Part shown: piece after piece, positions 16,401 to 23,540 of the stretch | How positions within the stretch are numbered: position 1 is the stretch's first letter | How the letters are laid out: the number at the start of each line of letters is the position of its first letter | Assembly: GCA_041738715.1 (NCBI GenBank) | Contig: JBGSPI010000032.1 | Span: 1 to 32,566 of the forward strand | Origin: Chamaesiphon sp041738715 | GTDB taxonomy: Bacteria > Cyanobacteriota > Cyanobacteriia > Cyanobacteriales > Chamaesiphonaceae | Reading direction: 5' to 3' | DNA length: 32,566 bases | Made by a program: the position numbers and the translations under genes | The notes under the pieces: model-generated | The model's database searches: none | What the model was told of the DNA's origin: nothing | What the model saw: the letters and a program-made list of their open reading frames with translations, nothing else

Positions 16401-17491
16401 AAAACGATATCGATCGAGTCTTCGCCAGAGCTAACCAAGTCTTAGATGAGTTCGAGCGTCAAGTTCTTCCAGAGCAACGATTGCAGTATGCTTCGGCAGC
16501 TTGGGGTACGAGTGCAGGGATGGGGATAGCAATCAAGCTTTTTCCAGAGGAGATCGCACCTTACCTCGATCGAGTGCCACCAATTACTTTGAGTAAACTT
16601 ACCGCAGTCGCTCAAGAACTGGAAAATGCCACTGAGATGACAATCCGGTTCGATCTGGATCTAACAGTTTCAACTATTGCCCAAGACGGCAGCACTCAGA
16701 TATTGGGTAAGAACAATTACTCGGATGCTTCGCTCATAAGTCCTGGCACCGTCGTCAAAGTGATCGTCTCCCGACCTCTGGATGACAAAATTAGAATAAC
16801 AACTGATCGAGGTGAATTTGCCGTGAAACCTGCGGCTAATCTTGCTGGACGTTCGATCGATCCGCAATCTGCCAATTTTGCCTTCCAGTTAAATAATACT
16901 GAGATTGAGGTTTACTTTCTCAAAAATGCTACACAGCGATTCTTGCTGGGTACTTTGGGTCGAGATCTGGTTAATAAAGAAGCCAGAAATACTCTGGGGT
17001 TAGGTAGAGATACTGCCTACTGCCGACTCGGCGGTTCTATGTCCCGTGGGTTGCGTTCCGACGTGATGGATCTTCAGGTTCGGGAATTAATCGCCCATCA
17101 GTCTGTGGTTCAGATTCAAAAGGGTAAACTATTACCGTTATCAGAATACGATCTGACTATCTCCAACGATGTAAAAGAATCACTCAACATTGAACCGTTA
17201 GAAGTACAAGCAACCATCCCACTCGTTCCTCGCTCTTTAGCTCATGATAGATATAATCCGACCATTGGCGAACTCAGAAGCAGTTACTCAGCTAAATTAG
17301 TATCTGGAGACAAGTCTGGTGCGGCGGCGATCGAGAAATTAGGACGAACTTTAGCCGATCTTTACCCTGGAGCCGGGAGGGTACCAGATGAGTATCAAAA
17401 TCCAGAAATATCACTCGGTTTGGAGGAAAAAGCAATGTTGATGTCGATTATAGACACTAGGGAACAGGCGACCCAACTCGATCGATCGTAA
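13430..17491 (+). CDS. Two-barrel RNA polymerase-like protein (YonO/QDE-1 type)
   Basis: About 1353 residues. I choose ATG 13430 because AGAAGG lies 7 nt before it (a TTG at 13424 adds two residues; numbering below uses that TTG). The motifs, in order, match single-chain polymerases with two double-psi beta-barrels: GDGTMLVPTKL (177-187); barrel-1 lysines Lys288 in GIAKG and Lys312 in DIKG; YYRSPFPNVG (488-497), like the RNP loop of RNA-dependent RNA polymerases; DFDGD (Asp537, 539, 541), the Mg-binding triad; NPTGKVANQS (645-654), like L-G-x-I-S-N; and AVDMAK (759-764), like A-V-D-x-x-K. YonO of phage SPbeta is a proven relative. Residues 840-1355 are unassigned. DNA- or RNA-templated synthesis is inferred. 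It lies directly before parA and shares an operon with an 85-residue acidic protein. Confidence 0.8.
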   Translation: MLQFKEFDLKTGKLITDYNPDGERIPRVKEVDNSYLERWLKTHKIEPLGLYVASFYDGVNDSDRQRREAEGKVLIVTSGKSGYFTDPATANLIAKGNLKRSIQPIYADSQRSAHNSVAYGSLVVSDGKNSAQTKQGSRILIIDDEHRSSGEIAIQDRDGRIVPAQELDKLYDKMGDGTMLVPTKLMRDLLLDKEVLLAIEYGLKGADVSSDEIGRLGAWIDDAFGDDIDPALPGKLLAEYRANGKIINYLVPTETAKSIEQWIDRVSRSAVVQFRAATPDLPGIAKGTAATSSWCERLGVDAIVSTNDIKGDDGRFKAPGILKLESFFWLNRKIVAEWSDQSIGTQVKGTIPNATLNEFNLIMVAKAAEIAEVAVDPWQLASRYVEKEDRKRARELTVDTPVGIEIEEKPRNNKESLYKVLKADKYGQLTQLPNISRQLEQSLRRDRLDVAISGIVVPAAIAQHHSQLEPWEVCNRDLLHGAVVAYYRSPFPNVGAAAIAINNLNVLQDHDREAYNKRGVAYLNPWTAKNIAITDFDGDRNGFFVGYLAVDRDLPSQLREQLADSGNFADRYEAGRSALEQIINQPKIDAETYPLAVREFIEQNAPERKPLPIAKAKKSDHLRQENEPLTAAIWRAWETTANNPTGKVANQSIILQSLAAETMYIDPAQKPALLKSITKAYAKIPTAEIPTDEYLNSQGLPPMKLAAKIEKIIVAANALDKKPPEQQVSFAAESLKEVHRLIKDYCDSAVAKNLQTAVDMAKSSVGIDYDIHNFGRKLAYKQHQMRQNVKKSDIYLDRALPTNTQEPIGWAVETANKFYLESQNLSQLDLKDINRRSRSLLPRDYTARQSATVEACTEQYKSYTNEIQQVKERKFLQLPADRQPTLMIVSSSGKSLTIQRLCDVDQDGTSPVWDLADGSTRTTFQIVCNKDDGEEQYAAYILKEDGQRKIIGFVNPESAQVNELSKFDIQATRYLSIAKSTIEFHPPYAIQNDIDRVFARANQVLDEFERQVLPEQRLQYASAAWGTSAGMGIAIKLFPEEIAPYLDRVPPITLSKLTAVAQELENATEMTIRFDLDLTVSTIAQDGSTQILGKNNYSDASLISPGTVVKVIVSRPLDDKIRITTDRGEFAVKPAANLAGRSIDPQSANFAFQLNNTEIEVYFLKNATQRFLLGTLGRDLVNKEARNTLGLGRDTAYCRLGGSMSRGLRSDVMDLQVRELIAHQSVVQIQKGKLLPLSEYDLTISNDVKESLNIEPLEVQATIPLVPRSLAHDRYNPTIGELRSSYSAKLVSGDKSGAAAIEKLGRTLADLYPGAGRVPDEYQNPEISLGLEEKAMLMSIIDTREQATQLDRS

Positions 17492-17499
17492 GATAATCT

Positions 17500-17525
17500 T
17501 AATTAGAAGATCGATCTTCTAATTA
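17500..17525. other. parS-like palindrome, copy 1
   Basis: A perfect 26-bp palindrome centred on GATCGATC with core TTAGAAGATCGATCTTCTAA (17503-17522). It lies between the RNA polymerase-like gene and parA. The same 20-bp core recurs at 18427 and 18496, which is the arrangement of ParB-binding centromere sites. No T-run follows, so it is not a simple terminator. Confidence 0.75.
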
Positions 17526-17596
17526 TTCAAACTGTAAAATTACTGCTACACTCCCAATTATTCTGCTATTCTCGAACCAAATTACGATCCTAAACT

Positions 17597-18430
17597 ATGG
17601 ATAAGTCGAAAATCTTGAAGCCTGCTCGTCAAATTATTCTGTGGATTGCAGCCAACGCTGGTGGAGTCGGTAAAACTACCCTGGGCATTCATATCGGCTA
17701 TAGATTTGCCCAATTGGGCTTGAAGGTGCTGTTTATCGATTTAGATACTAATGGTTCGCTAGCTCGGTTTTGTGGACTCGACGCGGACTTAAAACCTGAA
17801 CTAACTACTGCGGCATTATTCGATCGCGATTTTGATGGGAATTACCCAATTTTTACTCCAGAGTGGGGTAATCCTCAAGGATGTTTCGATACTTGTTTGG
17901 GTGGAGATGTGATGCTTGGTGTCGCGCTAGATTTGCCCAGTCGTACCGGACGCGAACTGATACTCAAGAAGGCATTCAAAAAGTATCCAACTAACTACGA
18001 TCTGATTATCTTAGATTCTCCTGCATCTTTAGATGTACTGAGTTATGCTGCCTTAGCTGTGGCTACTCATATTTTGATTCCATTACCAATGTCGATTAAA
18101 CTATCTGGTGTTGATTCTTTACTGAAATGGATTCGGATGGAATCTGATGCGCTCGACCTCGATCCTCTGCCAATTCTCATGGGTGGGGTACCGATGCGGG
18201 TTGCGACTAGTGCCGATCAGCAAGCGTTTGGGCAGGAAATTGCAGATGTCCTAAATATTCAGTCCGTGCCCTGTTTTCCTGGCGTTCGCTTCTCAACTGA
18301 GTTTGAAAATGCCTCTAATCGAGGGATGGCACCATTATACCTGTACCGACCGAAACATCCTGCTTGTAAAGACTTTGAGCCGATAGTCGAGGAACTTACT
18401 CGATCGTTCCAAGTTGCCCCTGTAAGTTAG
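17597..18430 (+). CDS. parA: ParA-family partition ATPase
   Basis: A 277-residue protein. The P-loop is NAGGVGKTTL (20-29), followed by FIDLDTNGSLARF (switch I/A' region) and LIILDSPASLDVLSYAAL (Walker B/B'). The C-terminal half (ILMGGVPMRVATSADQQAFG) is typical of plasmid ParA. The enzyme forms ATP-dependent gradients on DNA that move ParB-parS complexes. The lysine that normally starts the deviant Walker A motif (K-G-G-x-G-K-T) is Ala21 here, a feature I have seen in other cyanobacterial ParA-like proteins. It has no N-terminal helix-turn-helix, so any autoregulation probably works through ParB. Its TAG stop lies inside the second parS-like palindrome. Confidence 0.92.
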   Translation: MDKSKILKPARQIILWIAANAGGVGKTTLGIHIGYRFAQLGLKVLFIDLDTNGSLARFCGLDADLKPELTTAALFDRDFDGNYPIFTPEWGNPQGCFDTCLGGDVMLGVALDLPSRTGRELILKKAFKKYPTNYDLIILDSPASLDVLSYAALAVATHILIPLPMSIKLSGVDSLLKWIRMESDALDLDPLPILMGGVPMRVATSADQQAFGQEIADVLNIQSVPCFPGVRFSTEFENASNRGMAPLYLYRPKHPACKDFEPIVEELTRSFQVAPVS

Positions 18431-18446
18431 AAGATCGATCTTCTAA
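18427..18446. other. parS-like palindrome, copy 2
   Basis: The 20-bp palindrome TTAGAAGATCGATCTTCTAA overlaps the parA stop codon (TAG 18428-18430). It is identical to the cores at 17503 and 18496. Confidence 0.75.
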
Positions 18447-18495
18447 TATCCGATCTCGCGATCGTCTCAACTATGTTTGATGTTCAACTCGAAAG

Positions 18496-18515
18496 TTAGA
18501 AGATCGATCTTCTAA
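18496..18515. other. parS-like palindrome, copy 3
   Basis: This is an exact third copy of the 20-bp core in the parA-parB gap, 69 bp from copy 2. The rest of the 202-bp gap (18431-18632) holds no gene and no clear Shine-Dalgarno for parB. Confidence 0.75.
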
Positions 18516-18632
18516 TTTGATCGTCATCGCTTGAACTAAGTTCAATGTTGAAGAGAAGGAAGAAGAGTTAACGCTCAAATAAATCCCGATCTCTTAATTT
18601 CAATTCCTACCCCCTATTTCCTGTCGATTACT

Positions 18633-19652
18633 ATGGCTATCAAAAACCGTCCTAACGTCTCATCATTTTTATCGACTAGTGCCAAGGCTCACGATACGGA
18701 GCAGAATTTAATAGAGGCACAAGAACGAATTACCTATCTCGAACGAGAACTAGACAATGCTCGTCAGAGCCTCGAACAGCGAGTAGGATTAGATAAAATT
18801 TCCCATGCACTCGTGCCGATTGCCGATATTGTCCGCCGTCCTTATCAATCTCGACGAGAAAAAGATGCTCGGAAATTTGCGGAATTAGTCCATAGTATTA
18901 AAACTTACGGATTTAAGGGTTCGATTTGGTTGCAGCGACAACCGGATGGGACTTTACGGCTGATCGCTGGAGAAACTCGATTAGATGCCGCGATCGAAGC
19001 TGGTTACACAGCAATTTCATCTGACATTGCCGATGTTGATGACATCACCGCTGTCAAACTTTCACGAGTTGAAAATGCTCGGCGCAAAGATTTGAATGCT
19101 TTAGATGACACAGAAGAATTACTCTACCTATTGACTTTAACCCTCAGCAAAGATCGGACTGAGACGATCGAATGTCTGTACCGTTATAAGAATGCATCTG
19201 AAGGTAAATCCTCGATCTCCGCTCAGGATCGAGAGGCAATTGAAGCCGTATTTGCAGAGGTAGCTCCAGACATCAGTTTGTCAACTTTTATTACATCTCG
19301 ATTACCCCTGCTTAAACTGCCAGAGGATATCTTGCAAGCTTATAATGCAGGTCAACTGGAATATACCAAAGCAATGGCTCTCGGTCGAATTCCAGACGAT
19401 TTAGTGCGTCAAGAGCTACTGGGAGAAGTGTTAGAACAGGGATTATCGCTATCGGCATTGAAGGCGAAAATTGCGCCGACATCAGGACGAACTGCGATCG
19501 ACAAGGTTAATAAGATCGAGCGACAACTCGATGGGTTAAGTTCCAAATCGATTGCCGAACTGTCTGCGGAACAGCGAACACGATTAAAGGAGAGTTTACT
19601 GGGTTTAAAAGCATCTTTGCAGAAAAAGCTCAAAGAACTCGACCAGATCTAA
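18633..19652 (+). CDS. parB: ParB-family partition protein
   Basis: A 339-residue protein. The N-terminal 20 residues are a short linker (a likely ParA contact), followed by a coiled coil (about 22-50). The ParB CTPase domain includes VPIADIVRRPYQSR (61-74), IWLQRQPDGTLRL and the box-II-like IAGETRLDAAIEAG (111-124); this region binds CTP in ParB clamps. A helical DNA-binding segment (APDISLSTFITSRLPLLKLP and LEYTKAMALGRIP) and a C-terminal dimer coil rich in Lys and Leu follow. Together with parA and three identical palindromes it forms a full type I partition locus. No strong Shine-Dalgarno precedes the ATG. Confidence 0.92.
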   Translation: MAIKNRPNVSSFLSTSAKAHDTEQNLIEAQERITYLERELDNARQSLEQRVGLDKISHALVPIADIVRRPYQSRREKDARKFAELVHSIKTYGFKGSIWLQRQPDGTLRLIAGETRLDAAIEAGYTAISSDIADVDDITAVKLSRVENARRKDLNALDDTEELLYLLTLTLSKDRTETIECLYRYKNASEGKSSISAQDREAIEAVFAEVAPDISLSTFITSRLPLLKLPEDILQAYNAGQLEYTKAMALGRIPDDLVRQELLGEVLEQGLSLSALKAKIAPTSGRTAIDKVNKIERQLDGLSSKSIAELSAEQRTRLKESLLGLKASLQKKLKELDQI

Positions 19653-19764
19653 GCGAAAAATCAAGGTAGCTGGTTAGAAGAAAATTTGTCTACTTCTCTC
19701 CAGCATCGCAGCATCGATCGCATTGCTAACCTAGACTCAGTTTAAAATTAGCATTTGCCAGCAT

Positions 19765-20238
19765 CTACCCTAACGAGATCGCAATCGCTGCGGCAACCGC
19801 CGCTAATGCCCGAACGTGATTCCAAAATGTCCAGTCAGTAATGTAAGTAGCCCACAGTTTCATCCCGTCGATACTGTTCGGATCGACCTTTGCCAGTGCG
19901 TCGTTCAATGGCACATTAAAGGCAATCGTTACACCGATCGTGCCGATAAGATAGAATACGCTACCGAGGATCGAGTAAGTAGAACTAATAGGGTACCACT
20001 TTAACAGCGAGGAAATAACCAAAAAGATGCAAGCCACACCAGTTCCCAAGAATGTCGTCATAAACAACGGATTGATGACCGTGATATTGATAGATTGCAT
20101 GGCAATAATACCTGTTGCTGGCTGAATTCGCGATAGAGCGTTCATGACGAAATTGGAGAAGGCAAAGAAAACACCCGCTATTAAGGCGCAACCAAGTATT
20201 GAAATCAGCTTCAATGCGAACAAATTAGTAATTGTCAT
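19765..20238 (-). CDS. DUF1772 (anthrone oxygenase-like) membrane protein
   Basis: A 157-residue protein with four predicted membrane spans (about 7-30, 52-76, 83-107 and 137-157). The pattern ALIAGVFFAFSNFVMNAL, then a conserved NVPLNDAL and a WNHVRALAA ending is typical of DUF1772, whose relatives include fungal anthrone oxygenase-like and Noc-like proteins; the bacterial role is not established. A very good RBS (AGGAGG, 4 nt) precedes the ATG. It lies 31 bp after the XRE/MmyB-like gene on the same strand and is probably in one operon under its control. Confidence 0.85.
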   Translation of the reverse strand: MTITNLFALKLISILGCALIAGVFFAFSNFVMNALSRIQPATGIIAMQSINITVINPLFMTTFLGTGVACIFLVISSLLKWYPISSTYSILGSVFYLIGTIGVTIAFNVPLNDALAKVDPNSIDGMKLWATYITDWTFWNHVRALAAVAAAIAISLG

Positions 20239-20269
20239 AGAGCCTCCTGCAAATTACAGCTTAGAATAT

Positions 20270-21136
20270 CTATGCTCTGATTCTGGCATGACGATCGCGA
20301 TTTTGGGACTGTTGCCAATGTTGCTCGGTTGCTTCATCTGCGGGAAACAGACATTCAATTCGCAATTCCTGGAGCGTAATATCATAAGGAGTGCCCAATG
20401 TTGCGATCGTTGAAAAGAACTTCAACGACCGATCGTCGCGCTGAAGATGAATGGTGAGCAGCAAAGTATGATCTGCCGTGCGACTGGAATTTTGCCAAAT
20501 CCGCTCGACATCTGGATCGCTCATCAGTTCCCTGAGTAATCGATGAGATACCTCGCTTTCTGGTTCGACTAGCGTTTCTCGATGTACCCGTTGGAGCAAA
20601 TGATTGGCACAGCTCTCCCAGTTGACAATAAACGGACGCAACCCTTGGGGATGAAACATCACCCGCACGATATTAATCTTCCCGTCTATGTAGAAGAGGG
20701 ACTGGAGTTTGTCAGGTTCGATAAAAGCATCGAGCAGTCGAGTTGCACCTTGATTTGTCAATAGCAAATTCCAATAGCGATCGACTACAAACGCTGGATA
20801 TGGCTCGTGTTGACGCAGAATCAGATCGATGGCTTTCCGCACCGAGGTCATTTCAGGAGCCGATAAATCTGTCTCAGTATGGATCGGAGCAAAGCCTGCG
20901 GCACTCAGCAGCAGATTCTGGTGTCTGAGCGGAATTTCTAAAACAGTCGCCAATTGCAACACCATCTCCTGACTGGGCTTGGCGCGTCCTGATTCGAGAA
21001 AACTGATGTGACGTTGGGAAACTTGGCTAGTGAAGGCGAGATCGAGCTGGCTAAAATTACGGCGATCGCGCCATTGTTTGAGCAGCGTGCCAAATGAATC
21101 GGGTTGATGGTTGAGGGTGGTTATGTGTTGCTGCAT
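20270..21136 (-). CDS. XRE regulator with MmyB-like ligand-binding domain
   Basis: A 288-residue protein. The N-terminal helix-turn-helix (FGTLLKQWRDRRNFSQLDLA then SQRHISFLESGRAKPS, about 15-55) is a clear XRE domain. Residues 105-280 (PYPAFVVDRYWNLLLTNQGA, then VRVMFHPQGLRPFIVNWESC) match the MmyB-like, PAS-related ligand-binding domain. Members usually control a neighbouring oxidoreductase or membrane protein gene. It is read leftwards with DUF1772 and divergently from a DUF2834 gene. The 103-bp gap contains a near-perfect 17-bp palindrome (21166-21182) that is probably its operator. Confidence 0.9.
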   Translation of the reverse strand: MQQHITTLNHQPDSFGTLLKQWRDRRNFSQLDLAFTSQVSQRHISFLESGRAKPSQEMVLQLATVLEIPLRHQNLLLSAAGFAPIHTETDLSAPEMTSVRKAIDLILRQHEPYPAFVVDRYWNLLLTNQGATRLLDAFIEPDKLQSLFYIDGKINIVRVMFHPQGLRPFIVNWESCANHLLQRVHRETLVEPESEVSHRLLRELMSDPDVERIWQNSSRTADHTLLLTIHLQRDDRSLKFFSTIATLGTPYDITLQELRIECLFPADEATEQHWQQSQNRDRHARIRA

Positions 21137-21165
21137 AGCAAGAATTGCACAGATAAAGACTGGTG

Positions 21166-21182
21166 ATTACCTCTGAGGTAAT
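21166..21182. promoter_or_regulatory. Operator palindrome between divergent genes
   Basis: ATTACCTC (21166-21173), a central T, then GAGGTAAT (21175-21182) are perfect reverse complements. The site lies between the XRE/MmyB-like regulator and the DUF2834 gene, so one dimer could control both directions. Confidence 0.6.
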
Positions 21183-21239
21183 TGCTTTAATTATCTCCCT
21201 TTGCCAAGATTGTGACATACCGATCGAGGATAAACAACT

Positions 21240-21617
21240 ATGTTCGAGTCAACTCATATTTCAACTCCAAAATCGTTCAAATTTGCTAAACCCCTCTATC
21301 TATTGTTGACGATCGCCGGTTCAATTGCGCCTTGGTTTTGGTTGCTCCAAGATCCAGCGGTGCTAATGTCTCCAACTTTATTTCTCCAACTATCGTTTGC
21401 GAATCATGTAGCGACTGCTTGGGCGAGCGATCTGCTAATTAGTGCGAGTGTCTTCTTTATTTTTGCCGCGATCGAATTAAAACGGTTGGGATCTGCTGCT
21501 GTTTCGATGTGGATGCTAGTCTACATTGGACTAACTTTTGGCATCGGTCTTTCTTGTGCTTTGCCATTTTTCATGTATCGCCGCGAACAAATTCTAGCGC
21601 GAAATTTAGTCGGTTAG
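21240..21617 (+). CDS. DUF2834 family membrane protein
   Basis: A 125-residue protein with three hydrophobic spans (about 17-36, 57-78 and 88-111). The pattern LYLLLTIAGSIAPWFWLLQD then a conserved NHVATAWASDLLISASVFFI matches DUF2834, a small bacterial membrane family of unknown role. GAGGA lies about 9 nt before the ATG. It is probably controlled by the adjacent XRE/MmyB-like regulator through the operator at 21166-21182. It may be co-transcribed with the next membrane gene 91 bp downstream. Confidence 0.85.
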   Translation: MFESTHISTPKSFKFAKPLYLLLTIAGSIAPWFWLLQDPAVLMSPTLFLQLSFANHVATAWASDLLISASVFFIFAAIELKRLGSAAVSMWMLVYIGLTFGIGLSCALPFFMYRREQILARNLVG

Positions 21618-21708
21618 TGTGCGGCAATTATCGACCCGATCGGGCATCACTTCGCGATCGAGTTGTCAATGTTAAATAAACCATTCGTAAATATTTGGAG
21701 TAAAAAAG

Positions 21709-22107
21709 ATGATTCAGATGACCCCATTGAAAAACACCTTCAACCCGATCTTGTTGATGATTTTAGGTGTTGTGTATTGGTTGGAAGCTTTATTATTTAT
21801 TCGGTTTGGGGGAGAAGGGTTGTTTGTCAACGGTAATCCCTGGCTGCTGTTATTGTTTGTTGCTTCCCTGCCGATCGCTTGGGTTTTAGTCAAAGTCAGT
21901 GCCGTAGTTGGTAAAATCGATCGGGAAGATCTATTGAGTGCTGTGGCGATAATGGCATTGACGGCGATGTTATTGGATGGCGTTGCCTTAACTTGGTTTC
22001 AAGGTTGGTATGGTTTGGCACCAGCAGGGCTGTTGCTGGCAGCGGCATGGTTATTATGGGGTGTTGGTGTCAGTTTAGGGATCGGCTACTGGGTATCCCG
22101 CCGATAG
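21709..22107 (+). CDS. DUF5367-like small membrane protein
   Basis: A 132-residue protein with four membrane segments (about 14-31, 44-64, 74-96 and 104-128). The layout (F-I-R-F-G-G then a wide hydrophobic stretch, an aspartate-containing loop and LLDGVALTWF) resembles DUF5367, a small family of unknown role; I hold this name at moderate confidence. GGAG precedes the ATG by 8 nt. Because it follows the DUF2834 gene on the same strand, a shared regulation by the XRE protein is likely. Confidence 0.65.
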   Translation: MIQMTPLKNTFNPILLMILGVVYWLEALLFIRFGGEGLFVNGNPWLLLLFVASLPIAWVLVKVSAVVGKIDREDLLSAVAIMALTAMLLDGVALTWFQGWYGLAPAGLLLAAAWLLWGVGVSLGIGYWVSRR

Positions 22108-22117
22108 GCTCGGTTTT

Positions 22118-22411
22118 TTATGCTTCAACAAGATCGATCTCGATCCTCTTACCGAGAATTCTAGCTGCTTTGCTCAGAGTATTGAGAGTTACGGAAGTAT
22201 TGTTTGGATCTAGCAATCTATCTACTGCTGCACGGCTAGTACCCATTGCTTTAGCGACATCTGTTTTAGTCAGGTGCTTGGATTCAATCTCTTGCTGTAA
22301 TTGCCATGCAATAACTCTTTTGATGGCAATTTCGTTAGCTTCTACCAGCAAATTTTCTTCATCCAAAAAGTCATCGAAGGCAGAGCCAATATGGGGATTG
22401 TTATTTGTCAT
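22118..22411 (-). CDS. XRE-family antitoxin of a RelE/HigB pair
   Basis: A 97-residue protein. Residues 36-80 (WQLQQEIESKHLTKTDVAKA then MGTSRAAVDRLLDPNNTSVT) are a helix-turn-helix of the HigA type; the C-terminal LSKAARILGKRIEIDLVEA is the usual antitoxin ending. It follows the toxin gene with an 11-nt overlap, the toxin-first order seen in HigBA systems. The pair would repress its own promoter. Confidence 0.88.
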   Translation of the reverse strand: MTNNNPHIGSAFDDFLDEENLLVEANEIAIKRVIAWQLQQEIESKHLTKTDVAKAMGTSRAAVDRLLDPNNTSVTLNTLSKAARILGKRIEIDLVEA

Positions 22412-22763
22412 TTTCTGTCTCTAGGTTTGATTTACGGTTTAGAGCTAAGTCCAGATCTTGTTTGGGTGTCTTTTGGGTTTTCTTGATGAATGCATGTAGC
22501 AACACCATCTGCCCTTCATAGATGCAAAAGATAACACGCGCAATTCGATTACTCGACAAGTGAGATCGCACTTCATACAATCCTTTGCCTAATGGTTTGC
22601 AAGTAGGCATCCCAATCGGCCATCCAAATTCAACGGTTTTGATATTGCCACCAATGATGAGGCGGTCGTCTTTGTCTAAGTCTTTGACCCAATCTCGGAC
22701 AGGTTCATTACCTAGACTATTTCGATAGAAACAAGCAGGCAGTGGCAGTATTTTTTCATCCAT
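22401..22763 (-). CDS. RelE/HigB-like toxin (Gp49 family)
   Basis: About 120 residues from ATG 22763; an upstream ATG at 22781 would add six residues, and neither has a strong Shine-Dalgarno. The pattern RNSLGNEPVRDWVKDLDKDD, then GKGLYEVRSHLSSNRIARVI and LLHAFIKKTQKTPKQDLDLA, matches the phage-derived Gp49-like/HigB toxins, ribosome-associated mRNA endonucleases. The Lys-rich K-K-T-Q-K-T-P segment is conserved. The gene appears intact and is followed by its antitoxin with an 11-nt overlap. Such pairs stabilise plasmids or help defend against phage. Confidence 0.88.
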   Translation of the reverse strand: MDEKILPLPACFYRNSLGNEPVRDWVKDLDKDDRLIIGGNIKTVEFGWPIGMPTCKPLGKGLYEVRSHLSSNRIARVIFCIYEGQMVLLHAFIKKTQKTPKQDLDLALNRKSNLETENDK

Positions 22764-22972
22764 CGATCCATATCGTATCATTTCTGGTACAATGAGACAA
22801 GGATCTAATCGTTAGGCAATTCCGCAAAGCGGACGTTCTCATGTAGCTTTAGATCTAACATTCCAGCACAAAGATCTGCCTCAAATCTGTGCTTGCAGTC
22901 GGAGGATACCAAACTGCCCTATGATGACAAAAATAAATCGTTAAACTTGAACATCGAGTTAAAGTAAAAGCT

Positions 22973-23539
22973 ATGGGATTAATTGTTCACAGCTTATCGG
23001 AGTTTCCAGTCAAAGCTGAACGTGACTACTATCTTTACGTTCTACGTGGAAGTTGGGATAGCGATATTGAGAGAGCATTGCAAGAAAATTTTTTCAATAT
23101 GGCTGATGTGGCATCGAGAACTAAATCTGCGGTTATATTTGGTACCGAAGGTAGACATTTTCAGAACGAAGTTTTTTCTTGGCATCATATCAATGGCGAA
23201 GAAGCGGAGCCTTTACTACCTGCTCTATTAATTACAACTGTTCATCCGGCTAAGTTCCAAGATCAAAACGATCCTTTTTGGCAAGGTCGTTCTATAAATG
23301 ACTATATGTTATTGATTCCGCTTAAAGAAAATTGTGCAACTGGGCGTGAACCGATCGAACTAATACGGCAGATATTTGATGACATTAAAGCTGGTAAACA
23401 ACTCAAAGATCTTGAGGTCGTCAAACCATTAAGTAAAAAGAGAGGCGAGGTATTTATGGATGGGTTGGTTCTACGTCCAACATTTATGGGTTTTGGCTTT
23501 GATCTCAAAACCATACCTAAAATTATCAAAGGTGAATGA
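22973..23539 (+). CDS. Hypothetical protein, 188 residues
   Basis: I do not recognise the family. The chain is soluble, with an alternating strand/helix pattern (AERDYYLYVLRGSWDSDIER, then SAVIFGTEGRHFQNEVFSWH, then ALLITTVHPAKF and YMLLIPL). It ends with a hydrophobic FMGFGFDLKTIPKIIKG. No catalytic motif stands out. It has a 190-bp leader without a clear Shine-Dalgarno, and its TGA is followed at once by an attC-like inverted pair (23541-23628). It may be an accessory or defence gene delivered as a small cassette, possibly acting with the coiled-coil membrane protein that follows. Confidence 0.6.
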   Translation: MGLIVHSLSEFPVKAERDYYLYVLRGSWDSDIERALQENFFNMADVASRTKSAVIFGTEGRHFQNEVFSWHHINGEEAEPLLPALLITTVHPAKFQDQNDPFWQGRSINDYMLLIPLKENCATGREPIELIRQIFDDIKAGKQLKDLEVVKPLSKKRGEVFMDGLVLRPTFMGFGFDLKTIPKIIKGE

Positions 23540-23540
23540 C

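Noticed and set aside
17500..17525. Palindrome as a transcription terminator
   Set aside because: It has no T-run, and the identical core recurs twice around parA, which fits parS better.
22811..22817. GTTAGGC as the end of a second attC site
   Set aside because: No matching R''-type box or stem is visible upstream within the expected 60-140 bp.
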